Of a DNA stretch of 64,000 nucleotides, positions 17,353 to 26,336 are shown one piece after another (positions within the stretch are counted from its first letter, which is position 1; every line of letters starts with the position of its first letter). The notes beneath the pieces are model-generated. The model was not told the DNA's origin, did no database searches, and was given only the letters and a program-made list of their open reading frames with translations. Source of the stretch: Streptomyces diastatochromogenes (GTDB lineage: Bacteria > Actinomycetota > Actinomycetes > Streptomycetales > Streptomycetaceae). Where the stretch lies: positions 95,747-159,746 of the forward strand of contig NZ_MCGQ01000006.1 of assembly GCF_002242805.1 (NCBI RefSeq), in the 5' to 3' direction. A program made the translations under genes and the position numbers.

Positions 17353-18309
17353 AACCGGGAACAGATCGCCGAACTCGTCGATGCTGCTGTTGACGCTGCC
17401 ATGCTTGCCACGTATGGAGCATCGGTGAGCGATATCCTGCAGGTCCTGTTCTCGTTGGCCCAGTGGCCGCTGGCGCCTGAGGATCCGGATGCTGTGGCCG
17501 CCCATGCAGGTGCCGTACGGCAGCATCTGCATGACATGTTGCGTCTCGCGGATGAGCCTGACGGACCTGCCCGTATCGCCGCTGCTCAGGGACTGCTCAC
17601 CGGTACATCCTCCGCGCTGCGGGCTGTCGACTGGAAACCGTGGCATGCGCGCAGCAGGCAGAAACGACTGGTCGTCCAGCCCCTGGCAGAACTCACCGAT
17701 GGGCGGCTCGTTGTGGGCCCGCATCTCTGCTATGCGAGTGCAGGTATCTACGGCAACTTCGTGGCCCAGGGAATCCTGCCCTGGACACAGCCGCCGCCTC
17801 CGCGCCGGGTGGCAGACGCTCTGGAGGTGGTTCGCGACCGCAAGAACAGAGCCCTTGAGACCGAGGTGGCACAAACGCTCCGGGCAGCCGGCTATGTGGT
17901 CGTGGAGCGCATCCGGGAGCAGGATCCGCAGCGTCTCGGAGTCCCGTCGCTCCAGACCGAGATCGATGTAGTCGCTGGGCGCGGGGCCGACTCGGCCATC
18001 TGGCTGATCGAGGTGAAGGACCCAGCCGACGTGCACGTGACACCGGAGATCCGACGCCACCTAGACGGCTTCTACGTCGACCGCCGAAAACCGTGTTACG
18101 CGACGCAGCTCCAGCGGAAACTCGACGACCTCGCACCTTACGCCGACAAGGTGGCGGCCACCCTCGGCCTGCCGACGTCAGCTCAGCCGCGTGTGGTCAA
18201 GGCGATCTTTGTCACCCGCGCGCCGGTACCGGCGGGATTCGTCGGTGGCCCCTTCCAGTTCCACACCTTGAGGGATTTGGTAGCGGCTCTGGACGGCGCC
18301 AATCCTTAA
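17353..18309 (+). pseudogene. nuclease-like protein, 5' part cut off by the IS unit
   Basis: The open frame comes straight out of the insertion border as NREQIAELVDAAVDAAM, so the first ATG (17401) is probably internal. The C-terminal half has features of a PD-(D/E)xK nuclease fold: NRALETEVAQTLRAAGYVV, then QTEIDVVAGRGA, then WLIEVKD (D...ExK spacing), as in NERD/Mrr-like restriction endonucleases. The N-terminal part is helical and unrecognised. Joining it to the frame before 13321 restores one reading frame. A shortened product from 17401 (302 aa) is possible. Confidence 0.6.
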
Positions 18310-18331
18310 GCGCAGTCCGGGGAAGCCGAGC

Positions 18332-19411
18332 TCAGCCGCCGCGCCGCACCCGGGCCGCCTCGCGGGCCTCCGCGAGCTTGCGGGCCTCGCTGCTCTTACG
18401 GGACGGCCTGCCACCAGAGCCACCCCTCGCGTCCTTGGTGCTGCCCAGGCCACGGAACGGGGCGTTGTGGTTCTTGGGGCGCGGTGCGGCCGCCCCGCGG
18501 TCAAGAGGCTGTCCGGAGGGGGCCTTGGCGTCGGTGAGGCGGCTCAGCTCCGCCTCTCCAGACCGGACTTTGGTGACCTTGGGGGTGACATCGGCGTCGG
18601 CCATGACCTGGCTCGTCTCGCGGCGCTGTCCCGACAGGACGAGGGTCACGACGGTGCCGGAGCGGCCAGCCCGGGCGGTGCGGCCCGCGCGGTGCAGATA
18701 GTCCTTCGGGTCGGTGGCCGGGTCGACATTGACCACGAGGTCGAGGTCGTCGACGTGCAGGCCACGTGCGGCGACGTTCGTCGCCACCAGCGCGGTGACC
18801 TGCCCGTTCTTGAACTGGGCCAGGGTCCGGGTGCGCTGCGGCTGGGACTTCCCGCTGTGCAGGGCGGCGGCCGCCACACCGCTGGCCCGCAGATACCGCG
18901 TGAGCTGGTCGACGCCGTGCTTGGTGTCCAGGAACAGCAGGACTCGGCCGTCCCTGGCCGTGATCTCCGTGGTCACGGCGTACCGGTCGGGACCGTGCAC
19001 GACGAAGACGTGGTGCTCGATCGCGGAGACCGCGCCGGACGAGGGGTCCACGGAATGGACAGCGGGGTCGCGCAAGTAGTCCTGCACCAGCTGGTCGACG
19101 TCGCGGTCGAGGGTGGCGGAGAACAACATTCGCTGCCCGTCGGGACGCACCTGGTCCAGGATCTCGGTGACCTGCGGCAGGAACCCCATGTCACACATCT
19201 GGTCGGCCTCGTCCAGGACCGCGATGCGCACCCGTCCCAGCCGGCAGCCCTTACGGTCGATGAGGTCATGCAGTCGGCCGGGCGTGGCGACGACGATCTC
19301 GGCGCCGTCCCGCAGCACGGCGGCCTGCCGTCCGATGGACACTCCGCCCACCGCCAGCATGCGGTTGCCCGCGAGCCCGGCACTGCTGTCGATGCCGTAC
19401 AGCACCTTCAC
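18332..19411 (-). CDS. DEAD-box RNA helicase, N-terminally truncated
   Basis: 359-aa protein with most of a DEAD-box helicase: ATPGRLHDLI (motif Ib), VLDEADQMCDMGF (motif II), LFSATL (III), ALVATNVAARGL (V) and HRAGRTARAGRSG (VI), then a basic tail. The Q-motif and the ATP-binding motif I (AxTGSGKT) are missing, together with roughly the first 140 residues. Without motif I it cannot hydrolyse ATP in the usual way. The start is the GTG at 19411 overlapping the stop of the small frame at 19408-19533. Probably a truncated relic; it converges closely on the nuclease-like gene. Confidence 0.75.
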   Translation of the reverse strand: MKVLYGIDSSAGLAGNRMLAVGGVSIGRQAAVLRDGAEIVVATPGRLHDLIDRKGCRLGRVRIAVLDEADQMCDMGFLPQVTEILDQVRPDGQRMLFSATLDRDVDQLVQDYLRDPAVHSVDPSSGAVSAIEHHVFVVHGPDRYAVTTEITARDGRVLLFLDTKHGVDQLTRYLRASGVAAAALHSGKSQPQRTRTLAQFKNGQVTALVATNVAARGLHVDDLDLVVNVDPATDPKDYLHRAGRTARAGRSGTVVTLVLSGQRRETSQVMADADVTPKVTKVRSGEAELSRLTDAKAPSGQPLDRGAAAPRPKNHNAPFRGLGSTKDARGGSGGRPSRKSSEARKLAEAREAARVRRGG

Positions 19412-19533
19412 CGCATCTTCGCCAACTGCACGACGTCATAGGGAGACAGGTCGAAGTACCGGAGCGCCGACGTCAGATCGAGCTGGACGGCATCGGGCGG
19501 AACAGCCTGGACATGGAGCGCGATACCAGACAT
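19408..19533 (-). CDS. small 41-aa open frame coupled to the helicase remnant
   Basis: ATG at 19533 gives MSGIALHVQAVPPDAVQLDL through FDLSPYDVVQLAKMR, ending in a TGA that overlaps the helicase GTG by GTGA. Codon use is normal for the neighbourhood, but I see no Shine-Dalgarno box and do not recognise the protein. It may be a small real protein or the N-terminal relic of another gene fused upstream of the helicase fragment. Confidence 0.35.
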   Translation of the reverse strand: MSGIALHVQAVPPDAVQLDLTSALRYFDLSPYDVVQLAKMR

Positions 19534-19663
19534 CAGTTCGATGATATCCGATACGTTAATCAAACCCGCGTTCGATTACTCTAACCCCATGAGCCCTGGT
19601 CGGCGACTCAGATTCGAGCACAGCAGCAATTCTTCGGCTAGGCGAACGGCGGCTGCAAGGCAC

Positions 19664-19700
19664 CCCAACTCCGCTTCCCCTGCTGGGCAGCGAAGTTGGG
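19664..19700. terminator. hairpin in the 19534-19824 gap
   Basis: Arms CCCAACTCCGCT and AGCGAAGTTGGG pair with one mismatch around a 13-nt loop. It lies downstream of the minus-strand gene ending at 19825 and may terminate it. Nothing else is recognisable in this gap. Confidence 0.4.
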
Positions 19701-19824
19701 AGACACGACCCTCGCACCCCGCATTGAACCGCCGCTCTTCAGCGGCTGGCAGCAGGGAGAGGAGCAACAGTTGGCCACCAGCCTGACACGTCTCGCAACG
19801 AGGCTGACCTCGGGATTCGTCGCG

Positions 19825-20877
19825 TCAGCCACACCGCGAGATGACGCCGGCTCGGCCGTCGGCCTGACCCCTCTTCGACTGCATCTCCCAGTGCAGATCC
19901 CCTGAGGCAAGAGCCACGCTCCACGACGAGAGCGATGTCTCCAGCCGGTCGAGCATGGAGACAAGCGCCGTCGGAGCGAGCCCGCACTCATGCGCGATCC
20001 GGTCCGCCTCGACACACCCGCGACCGGTCGAAATATCCGCGTGTGCCGCGAGGCAGAGGAAGGCGAGCCGCAGAGACGGATCACCGGCACCCGCACACGC
20101 CGTGCGCAGCGCCCAGTCAGCAGCGCTTCTGCGGTCCGGACGCGCCGGGCACTGAGCAAATGCCGTGGCGTCGAGGATCCGAGCGACCGTCGCCCCGTCG
20201 GCAGAAGCGGAGGCGGTCGACGTTCGGCGGATCCACCGCGCCTGTTCCAGTTCGTTCCACGGGAGCGGATCGCGAGCAAGGCGAAGGCCGCGCAGGAGCC
20301 CAGCCGGCAAGCGGACCTGCCCCTCGGAGTCCATGCGCAGTGCGCACTGCACAGCGAGCAGCCGGGCTTCGGCGCCGGTGTGACTCGGGAGGGCTGCAGC
20401 CAAGTAGCTGAGCATCTCCCGCACCCGAATCTGACTGCCGGGCCCTTTGGGGCGCCGTCCGCGGCGACATGCGGTACCGCCCGGCAGTGTCACGTCGGTA
20501 CGCAGGAAGGTTTCCGGGACCACGGCGGCCTGCGCGGTGGCCGATGCGCAGGCGGCGCATGCATCCGCAAGGCGCCAGCGCCGTCCGCCCTGCTCGCGGG
20601 CAAGAAGTAGCCGGATAGGACCTGCGCAGCCGCGGTGACGCGGATGCCAACGGCAGCCTCGCTCGTGGCACTGGCAAGTGCGCATGTACGGCGGCAGGAT
20701 GTCGCGCCGGGCATGTCCAGCCAGATGCCCGAGTGCCGCAGCGCGCGCGGACACCGCAGCGAGCAGCGCGTCTCGGTAGTCGCACTGCTGACACACCAGC
20801 TGAGGCCCGCCAGAGCCGCGCCTCAGCTCCACAGTCCAGGCGCGTCGCGCTGTCGGGCGCGTTGTGCAAAGCCTCAT
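19825..20877 (-). CDS. hypothetical cysteine-rich protein
   Basis: 350-aa protein that I do not recognise. Near the N-terminus are metal-ligand-like clusters: VCQQCDYRD, then CQCHERGCRWHPRHRGC, then CAACASA, suggesting one or two zinc-binding sites. A helical region follows, with RIAHECGLAPTALVSMLDRLE, which looks like a winged-helix segment. It is transcribed divergently from the XRE regulator, with the 17-bp repeats between them, so it is probably controlled by that protein. Codon use is ordinary; it appears to be an accessory gene of this island. Confidence 0.65.
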   Translation of the reverse strand: MRLCTTRPTARRAWTVELRRGSGGPQLVCQQCDYRDALLAAVSARAAALGHLAGHARRDILPPYMRTCQCHERGCRWHPRHRGCAGPIRLLLAREQGGRRWRLADACAACASATAQAAVVPETFLRTDVTLPGGTACRRGRRPKGPGSQIRVREMLSYLAAALPSHTGAEARLLAVQCALRMDSEGQVRLPAGLLRGLRLARDPLPWNELEQARWIRRTSTASASADGATVARILDATAFAQCPARPDRRSAADWALRTACAGAGDPSLRLAFLCLAAHADISTGRGCVEADRIAHECGLAPTALVSMLDRLETSLSSWSVALASGDLHWEMQSKRGQADGRAGVISRCG

Positions 20878-20945
20878 AGGGCGCGCTCCTCCCGTTCAAC
20901 CCGCGCCGTCGTCTACCGGCCAGAGAACGGCGGCGGCACACGGTA

Positions 20946-21027
20946 GTGCAGACCTCTGCCCTCACGCTCGCGCCACCACCTGGGGAAATAGGGCAGAGGT
21001 CTGCACTGACAGGGCAGGGCTCTGCAC
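20946..21027. promoter_or_regulatory. three copies of a 17-bp operator-like element
   Basis: AGGGCAGAGGTCTGCAC occurs at 20991-21007, as a perfect inverted copy at 20946-20962, and as AGGGCAGGGCTCTGCAC (two changes) at 21011-21027. Each copy is itself partly palindromic (GCAGA...TCTGC). The cluster occupies the divergent promoter region directly before the XRE start, so it is probably the operator set of that regulator. Confidence 0.7.
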
Positions 21028-21041
21028 CGTCGGATGGTCGA

Positions 21042-21305
21042 GTGACGATCTTTCCGCCCGATCCGGACTTCGAGGCACTTCGCCTGGAGCTCACGCGCCT
21101 GCGGGCGGCCCGCGGATGGAGTTATGACCAGCTGGCCGCCCGTAGCGGCCTCGGCAGGCGGACTCTCATCGAGATCGAGCAGGGCCGCACGATCGGGACC
21201 CTGAAGACCTGGCACGCCCTCGCACACGCTTTGAGTACCCCGCTCGACGAGCTCTTCGCCACCTTGTGCAACGGACACGAGCCGCCTGGAAAAGCCGGCG
21301 ACTGA
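21042..21305 (+). CDS. XRE-family helix-turn-helix regulator
   Basis: 87-aa single-domain Cro/cI-type DNA-binding protein. The HTH spans LRLELTRLRAARGWSYDQLAARSGL and RTLIEIEQGRTIGTLKTWHALAHAL. The frame is open further upstream, but that stretch is occupied by the operator-like repeats, so the GTG at 21042 is chosen. The ribosome site is weak (GGATGG). It probably represses itself and the divergent cysteine-rich protein gene. Confidence 0.85.
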   Translation: MTIFPPDPDFEALRLELTRLRAARGWSYDQLAARSGLGRRTLIEIEQGRTIGTLKTWHALAHALSTPLDELFATLCNGHEPPGKAGD

Positions 21306-21462
21306 CCGATCCTGGACGGCTTCACCAACCGCCCGAAACGGTGACCCGACGCGAACGCATGATCGCACTCTCGCAAATCAGTCTGACCAGATGCGGCAGT
21401 CCGGAGGACACCTTCGGTCGTGACGCCGGTTCAGCGGCGTGTTGCCTGGCAGGTTCGCCCTC

Positions 21463-22365
21463 ATGTGTTCCACACCCTCTTCTCCACGACGTTGGGACGG
21501 CAGTTTCGCCCACGTCCCTGCACGGCGTTCCCTGCGCGTAAGCAGCGACAGCGCCAGTCGTCTGTTGCGATGCGGTCAGAATGACCGCTGCCGGGATTGC
21601 GGCAATCGAATCGAGTGGTACCAGCGCATGGGGGAGCGACCCGTCCGCCTGCATCCTCAAGAACTGCCGACGGAGTCGGTGCCCGCTACATGTCAGTGGC
21701 ACGTCAGCGGCGGTGTCGCTCATCCAGCGGGTGACGGCAGAGCCTGGTGCCACCTGCCGCATGCCGTGCTGTGCCCTGCCCGCGACGCCCTTCCAGCCGC
21801 ACCCGAACTGAATGCACTGCGCCGGGCTCTGGCGGTCAACACCCGCCGCCTGATCGACAGTGGGGCGTTCGTCCCTCCCGCCGCTCTGCCGAACACCGAA
21901 GCCTCACCGCCGACTACTTGTCGGCCGGCCCGTCCTGTCGTGCAACTCCTCTACATCCGCTACCTCGCCTGCCGCACGGTGGAAGAGATCCAGTGCGTCG
22001 CCCAAACCCGACGCCGCAACCGCTGCACAAGTCCGCTGCTCACCCCTGAGACCCCGGCAGGCATCTGGACTCTCCTTCCCGCCAGCGCAACGCGTGGCCA
22101 ACTCTCTTTGCCTGGCGCGGTCATGGCCGTCTACGCGCTTACCCATCTGCCTTACGCAGAACAGCTGCGTTGGAGAGCTCAACGCTGTCCGGATCATGCC
22201 GCCAGTTCCACGGCTGCCGATGTGGCGGTGACCGAGTGGGAGCCTTTCGACCCGCTCATCCACCACGAGCACATCCACACCCGTCTCCCGGCACTCACCC
22301 GGCGTCAGGGGCCGGCCAACCTGAACAGGAAGGCGACGCAGTCATGTCCCCGCACCACGCGGTAG
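21463..22365 (+). CDS. DUF6083 domain-containing protein
   Basis: 300-aa protein from the ATG at 21463. The N-terminal half (SPRRWDGSFAHVP, CRDCGNRIEWYQR, RPVRLHPQELP, CQWHVSGGVAHPAGDG, CHLPHAVLCPA) matches the Streptomyces family I know as DUF6083, with paired CxxC/C..H residues that could hold zinc. Function is unknown. The C-terminal half is less conserved and contains another Cys/His-containing segment. The stop overlaps the next gene by 22 bp, so it heads a likely operon with 22344-22844 and the UvrD-like helicase. Confidence 0.75.
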   Translation: MCSTPSSPRRWDGSFAHVPARRSLRVSSDSASRLLRCGQNDRCRDCGNRIEWYQRMGERPVRLHPQELPTESVPATCQWHVSGGVAHPAGDGRAWCHLPHAVLCPARDALPAAPELNALRRALAVNTRRLIDSGAFVPPAALPNTEASPPTTCRPARPVVQLLYIRYLACRTVEEIQCVAQTRRRNRCTSPLLTPETPAGIWTLLPASATRGQLSLPGAVMAVYALTHLPYAEQLRWRAQRCPDHAASSTAADVAVTEWEPFDPLIHHEHIHTRLPALTRRQGPANLNRKATQSCPRTTR

Positions 22366-22844
22366 AAATCATCCTGACCCGGCCCGCCACCCACGGTGAG
22401 CTGCGCCGCGCAGGCCGTGTACTGCCACTGGCCAGCAACGTCGACCAGACCCGACTGCTGACTCTGCAGCGCGCGAAGAGTCCCGGACGCGCGCTGCGCG
22501 TACTTCGGCACCGGCTCGACGAGGTGCTGCCCATCGATGTCCTCACCAGCCACTACCCGGACCAGCAGGGCTGCGTCCTGCTGAACTTCGCTCTCGGCCA
22601 GACCGCCCGTACGGCCATCCGACAGGCTGCGGCCGTCCGCGGACAGCGCCCCCGGGACTTCGTCCGTCACACCGTGACCGCTGCCGTCACCCAGCACCAA
22701 CAGGAGCAAGCCCACCACCTGACGACCCGACTGGAAGAGCTGCTGATGCAACATACCCCGGAAGAACTGCTGCTCTGTGCGGCGAGCGCTATCAGCCAAC
22801 ATCGCCGCTTGTCGGGCGGCGAGTCCTCCTCCACTGCTTCCTGA
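22344..22844 (+). CDS. small hypothetical protein, possible ribbon-helix-helix
   Basis: 166-aa protein beginning MSPHHAVEIILTRPATHGEL. The second half has LGQTARTAIRQAAAVRGQRPRDFVRHTVTAAV, a pattern compatible with a ribbon-helix-helix DNA-binding or antitoxin-like segment, then an amphipathic helix. It overlaps the DUF6083 gene upstream and ends 9 bp before the helicase start, so all three are likely translated from one mRNA. No precise family is recognised. Confidence 0.6.
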   Translation: MSPHHAVEIILTRPATHGELRRAGRVLPLASNVDQTRLLTLQRAKSPGRALRVLRHRLDEVLPIDVLTSHYPDQQGCVLLNFALGQTARTAIRQAAAVRGQRPRDFVRHTVTAAVTQHQQEQAHHLTTRLEELLMQHTPEELLLCAASAISQHRRLSGGESSSTAS

Positions 22845-22853
22845 GGAGGCTCC

Positions 22854-24311
22854 GTGCCCGCCCCGACCGCCGAGCAAGTTCAGGCCGCCGACGCCTTCCG
22901 AGCAGGACACCACCTCGTCCTGCAAGCGGGAGCCGGCACCGGCAAGACCACGACCCTCGCGATGCTCGCCGCCAGCACCAACCGACATGGCCGATACCTC
23001 GCCTTCAACAAGGACATCGTCAACGACGCCGTTACACGCTTCCCCCGCACTGTGACGTGCAAGACGGCACACGCCACCGCGTACGCGGCACTCGGCCACC
23101 GCTATGCCGGAAGACTCAACAGCCCCCGGCAGCCGGCCTGGAAGACCGGCCAGGCCCTCGGTATCACCCGGCCCATTCGCATTGGCGACCACGACATCAG
23201 CCACAGGACGCTCTCCCACACAGCGCTCCGTGCCGTGACCCGCTTCTGCTACTCCGCCGATCGCGCCCTGGCCTGCCACCATGTACCGCGTCTTCGCCTC
23301 CTCACGACACCGGCTGAGCACGCCGAACTAGCCGACGCCGTGTTGCCGTTCGCGGCCAAGGCCTGGGCCGACTTGCAAAACCCCGACCACGGTGTGGTCC
23401 GCTTCGAGCACGATCACTACCTGAAGATGTGGGCTCTGACCCAGCCCAAAATCGAAGCGGACTTCCTCTTCCTCGACGAGGCCCAGGACACCAACCCCGT
23501 CCTGGAACAGGTCTTCAAGGCCCAGCGTGACCACGCTCAACTCGTCATGGTCGGCGACTCCGCCCAGGCCATCTACGGCTGGCGCGGCGCCCGCGATGTG
23601 ATGACCGGCTTCGACGCCACCGCTCTCACCCTGACACGCTCCTTCCGATTCGGTCCTCTCCTCGCCGAACAGGCCAATCGCTGGCTCGAACTCGCCGAGG
23701 CACCCATTCGTCTGACCGGAAGCGAGACGATTCCCACTGAGGTTGGAGCCATCGCTACCCCCGACGCGGTGCTGTGCCGAACCAACGTCGGCGCCATGGC
23801 CGAGGTCATGCGTCTCCTTGCCGCGGGTCGCCGCGTAGCGCTGGCCCGCGGAGGAAGCACCCTGGCGGCACTGGCGCTCGCTGCTCGGGATCTCAAAGTC
23901 GGCCGACGCACCAGCCACCCCGAGCTCGTCCTTTTCGCCTCCTGGGGCGAGGTGCAGGACTATGCGGTGTACGACCCCGCTGGTCGCGATCTTCAGCCTT
24001 TCGTCGACCTTGTCGACACGCACGGCCCTGATGCCATCCTCGCCGCGGTCGACGAACTCACAGACGAGGACCACGCCGACGTCACCGTATCCACGGCTCA
24101 CAAGGCCAAGGGCCGCGAGTGGCCCTCCGTACGGATCGCGGACGACTTCCCACCGCCCAAAAACACTGACGAGCAGGACGCCGAGGGCCATCCCATCCCA
24201 GAACCCGTCAACGACACCGACGCCCGCCTGGCCTACGTCGCGGTCACCCGGGCGCGTCACCGGCTCGACCTTGGCGGACTTTCCTGGATCGACAGCCACC
24301 TTGGCACCTGA
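22854..24311 (+). CDS. UvrD/Rep-like superfamily 1 helicase
   Basis: 485-aa SF1 helicase. Walker A is AGAGTGKTT near residue 25, motif II LFLDEAQDTNP near 207, motif III GDSAQAIYGWRGA, motif IV SFRFG, motif V/Va VSTAHKAKGREW, and motif VI AYVAVTRARHRLD. It is shorter than housekeeping UvrD and closer to compact helicases in mobile or phage-related loci. The start is a GTG with GGAGG. It sits just upstream of an AIPR gene in an island of mobile elements, suggesting a role in DNA processing or defence. Confidence 0.9.
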   Translation: MPAPTAEQVQAADAFRAGHHLVLQAGAGTGKTTTLAMLAASTNRHGRYLAFNKDIVNDAVTRFPRTVTCKTAHATAYAALGHRYAGRLNSPRQPAWKTGQALGITRPIRIGDHDISHRTLSHTALRAVTRFCYSADRALACHHVPRLRLLTTPAEHAELADAVLPFAAKAWADLQNPDHGVVRFEHDHYLKMWALTQPKIEADFLFLDEAQDTNPVLEQVFKAQRDHAQLVMVGDSAQAIYGWRGARDVMTGFDATALTLTRSFRFGPLLAEQANRWLELAEAPIRLTGSETIPTEVGAIATPDAVLCRTNVGAMAEVMRLLAAGRRVALARGGSTLAALALAARDLKVGRRTSHPELVLFASWGEVQDYAVYDPAGRDLQPFVDLVDTHGPDAILAAVDELTDEDHADVTVSTAHKAKGREWPSVRIADDFPPPKNTDEQDAEGHPIPEPVNDTDARLAYVAVTRARHRLDLGGLSWIDSHLGT

Positions 24312-24471
24312 TTGGCCTTCACCCAACCACGCCCGCCGCCTCAGCGAGCGTCACCGACTCGATGCACCAGCGTCTCTCCGTAATTCTCCTCAGCACGCGG
24401 GGTGTTCACAGCATCACTCGCCTGCCAACATCGTTGTCCGGGTTTGACACCTTGGTGGGGGGTGGTGCTGT

Positions 24472-26211
24472 ATGACGTCCGCACAGAATAACGACCAGCG
24501 GCTACTCGATCGCATCCTGGAGGACCAGCACCGGAAGTTGGCGCCGGACAAGAGCAGGGATGACTTCTTCACATTCTTCGCTGCCGACAAGGCCCTGCAG
24601 GACTGGGACCTCGACAACGACGAAATCATGGACGGCATCGTGGACGGGGCTCACGACTGCGGCATCGACGGCATCTGGACCTTCGTCGACGAGCGCTACG
24701 TCACCGCTGATGCCCATCAATTCCTGCCCTCGCGCGCCGGCAAGATCGAGTTGGTGATCCTGCAGGCCAAGACCTCATCGGGCTATCAGGAGACGGTGGT
24801 CGAGAAGCTGCACTTCCATCTGCCGACACTGCTGGACATGAGCCGGGACGAAGAGGACCTGGCCCCACACACGAATGCCAAGCTCCTGGACCGAACACGG
24901 CGCTTCCTGCACATCCTCGAGGAGCTGGCGTCGTCGTTCCCGCAGGTCCGCATCAAGGTGATCTACGCCAACAAGGCCGCCGAGACGCCGCATCCCAACG
25001 TGAAGGCCAAGGGAGACCGGCTGCGGCGAGAGCTCGCGAAGATCACTTCGGACACCAAGGCAGACCTGGAGTACCTCAATGCCGCCGACCTCCGCGAACG
25101 CACCGCCCGAGGCGCCAAAGCGGTCGCGCAGTTGGTATTCACCGAAACCCCGATGAGCACCTCCCTCGGCGAGGGGTACGTGTGCCTGGCACGCTTGGAC
25201 GAGTACTACCGCTTCATCACCTCGGACAACGAAGCTCTGCGACTTGAACTGTTCGAATCGAACGTGCGTGACTACGCCGGGTCAACCGCGGTGAACAACG
25301 CCATCGGTGAGACACTCAAGTCCGGTACGGGCGAGGATTTCTGGTGGTTCAACAACGGTGTCACCGTGGTCGCGGACGCTGCCCAGATCGCAGGCAAACG
25401 AATCGTTGTCAAGGAGCCGCAGATCGTCAACGGGCTGCAGACCAGCCATGAGATCTACAGCTACTTCCAGAATGGCGGCCATCACCGCGACCGCTCCCTT
25501 CTGGTCAAGATCGTGGTCGCACCCGAGTCCGGCACCGCTCGCGACCGCATCATCCGAGCCACGAACAGCCAGACGCAGCTCCCGGCAGGCGCCTTGCGAG
25601 CCACCGAAGCCATCCAGAAAGACATCGAGGAAAGCCTGGGCCACGCCGGCGGTTACTACTACGAACGTCGCGCCAGCTACTACCGCAACCTCGGCTTCCC
25701 TCTCGACCGGGTCGTCAGCATGACCCGCCTGGCCCGGGAGTTCACGGCCTTCGTCCAGCGTGAACCACACATCGCTCTGCGGCACTCGGACGCACTACTC
25801 TTGGACGATCAGCACTACACCCAGATCTTCTCCTCCCGTCACGACCTGGACATCTACCGCCTCTGCCTCGACGTCCACACCCGGCTACGAGCTTTCCTCA
25901 CCCATTACGCCGAAGACCGGCCGCTACTGGGCGAAACCCTGGAGAACTGGCTCTACCCCCTGGCAGCCATGTCCGCCCACACGCTCACTCGACTGAGGCA
26001 GCCCACCCCGCGGGACTTGCTCAACATCGATCTCGCCCATCTCAGCGACGACCTCATGTCCCGCATGACGGGCTCACTGGAACAGAACTTCAAGAGCGCC
26101 CTGCGTCAAAGCAAAGCCGGCGGTGTCGACCGCATCGCCCGCACACCTGAATTCGCCGCCAAACTCCGCCAGACCGTTGTCTCTCAAAGCCGTTACCACA
26201 TCGAACGTTAA
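24472..26211 (+). CDS. AIPR family (abortive infection phage resistance-like) protein
   Basis: 579-aa protein of the AIPR family. The family core is visible as FESNVRDYAGSTAVNNAIGE, then DFWWFNNGVTVVADAAQ around residue 289, then EPQIVNGLQTSHEIY and KIVVAPESGTARDRIIRATN. The N-terminal region has acidic and ExK-like residues (IELVILQAKTS) reminiscent of restriction-endonuclease folds. AIPR proteins were named from lactococcal abortive phage infection. The gene begins 160 bp after the helicase stop with a purine-rich box, and it may share that transcript. Likely a phage-defence effector; the mechanism is unproven. Confidence 0.88.
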   Translation: MTSAQNNDQRLLDRILEDQHRKLAPDKSRDDFFTFFAADKALQDWDLDNDEIMDGIVDGAHDCGIDGIWTFVDERYVTADAHQFLPSRAGKIELVILQAKTSSGYQETVVEKLHFHLPTLLDMSRDEEDLAPHTNAKLLDRTRRFLHILEELASSFPQVRIKVIYANKAAETPHPNVKAKGDRLRRELAKITSDTKADLEYLNAADLRERTARGAKAVAQLVFTETPMSTSLGEGYVCLARLDEYYRFITSDNEALRLELFESNVRDYAGSTAVNNAIGETLKSGTGEDFWWFNNGVTVVADAAQIAGKRIVVKEPQIVNGLQTSHEIYSYFQNGGHHRDRSLLVKIVVAPESGTARDRIIRATNSQTQLPAGALRATEAIQKDIEESLGHAGGYYYERRASYYRNLGFPLDRVVSMTRLAREFTAFVQREPHIALRHSDALLLDDQHYTQIFSSRHDLDIYRLCLDVHTRLRAFLTHYAEDRPLLGETLENWLYPLAAMSAHTLTRLRQPTPRDLLNIDLAHLSDDLMSRMTGSLEQNFKSALRQSKAGGVDRIARTPEFAAKLRQTVVSQSRYHIER

Positions 26212-26235
26212 TCGGGCTCAGAGCAGGCTGAGTCG

Positions 26236-26330
26236 GCAGTCGTGCTTGGAGGCACTTGCCGCCGCAGACGTTTGCCTCTTCCTACTGGGCCCGAACTATG
26301 GCCATGTCTTTGTGGAGGCGGGCCAGTCAT
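26236..26330 (+). pseudogene. short fragment resembling a DUF4062-type domain
   Basis: A ~31-residue stretch reads CLEALAAADVCLFLLGPNYG, followed by HVFVEAGQSCP, the beta-strand and turn pattern of DUF4062 domains found in bacterial NTPase defence proteins. No start, stop or rest of the domain is present. It is only a scrap, and the assignment is tentative. Confidence 0.3.
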
Positions 26331-26336
26331 GCCCCG

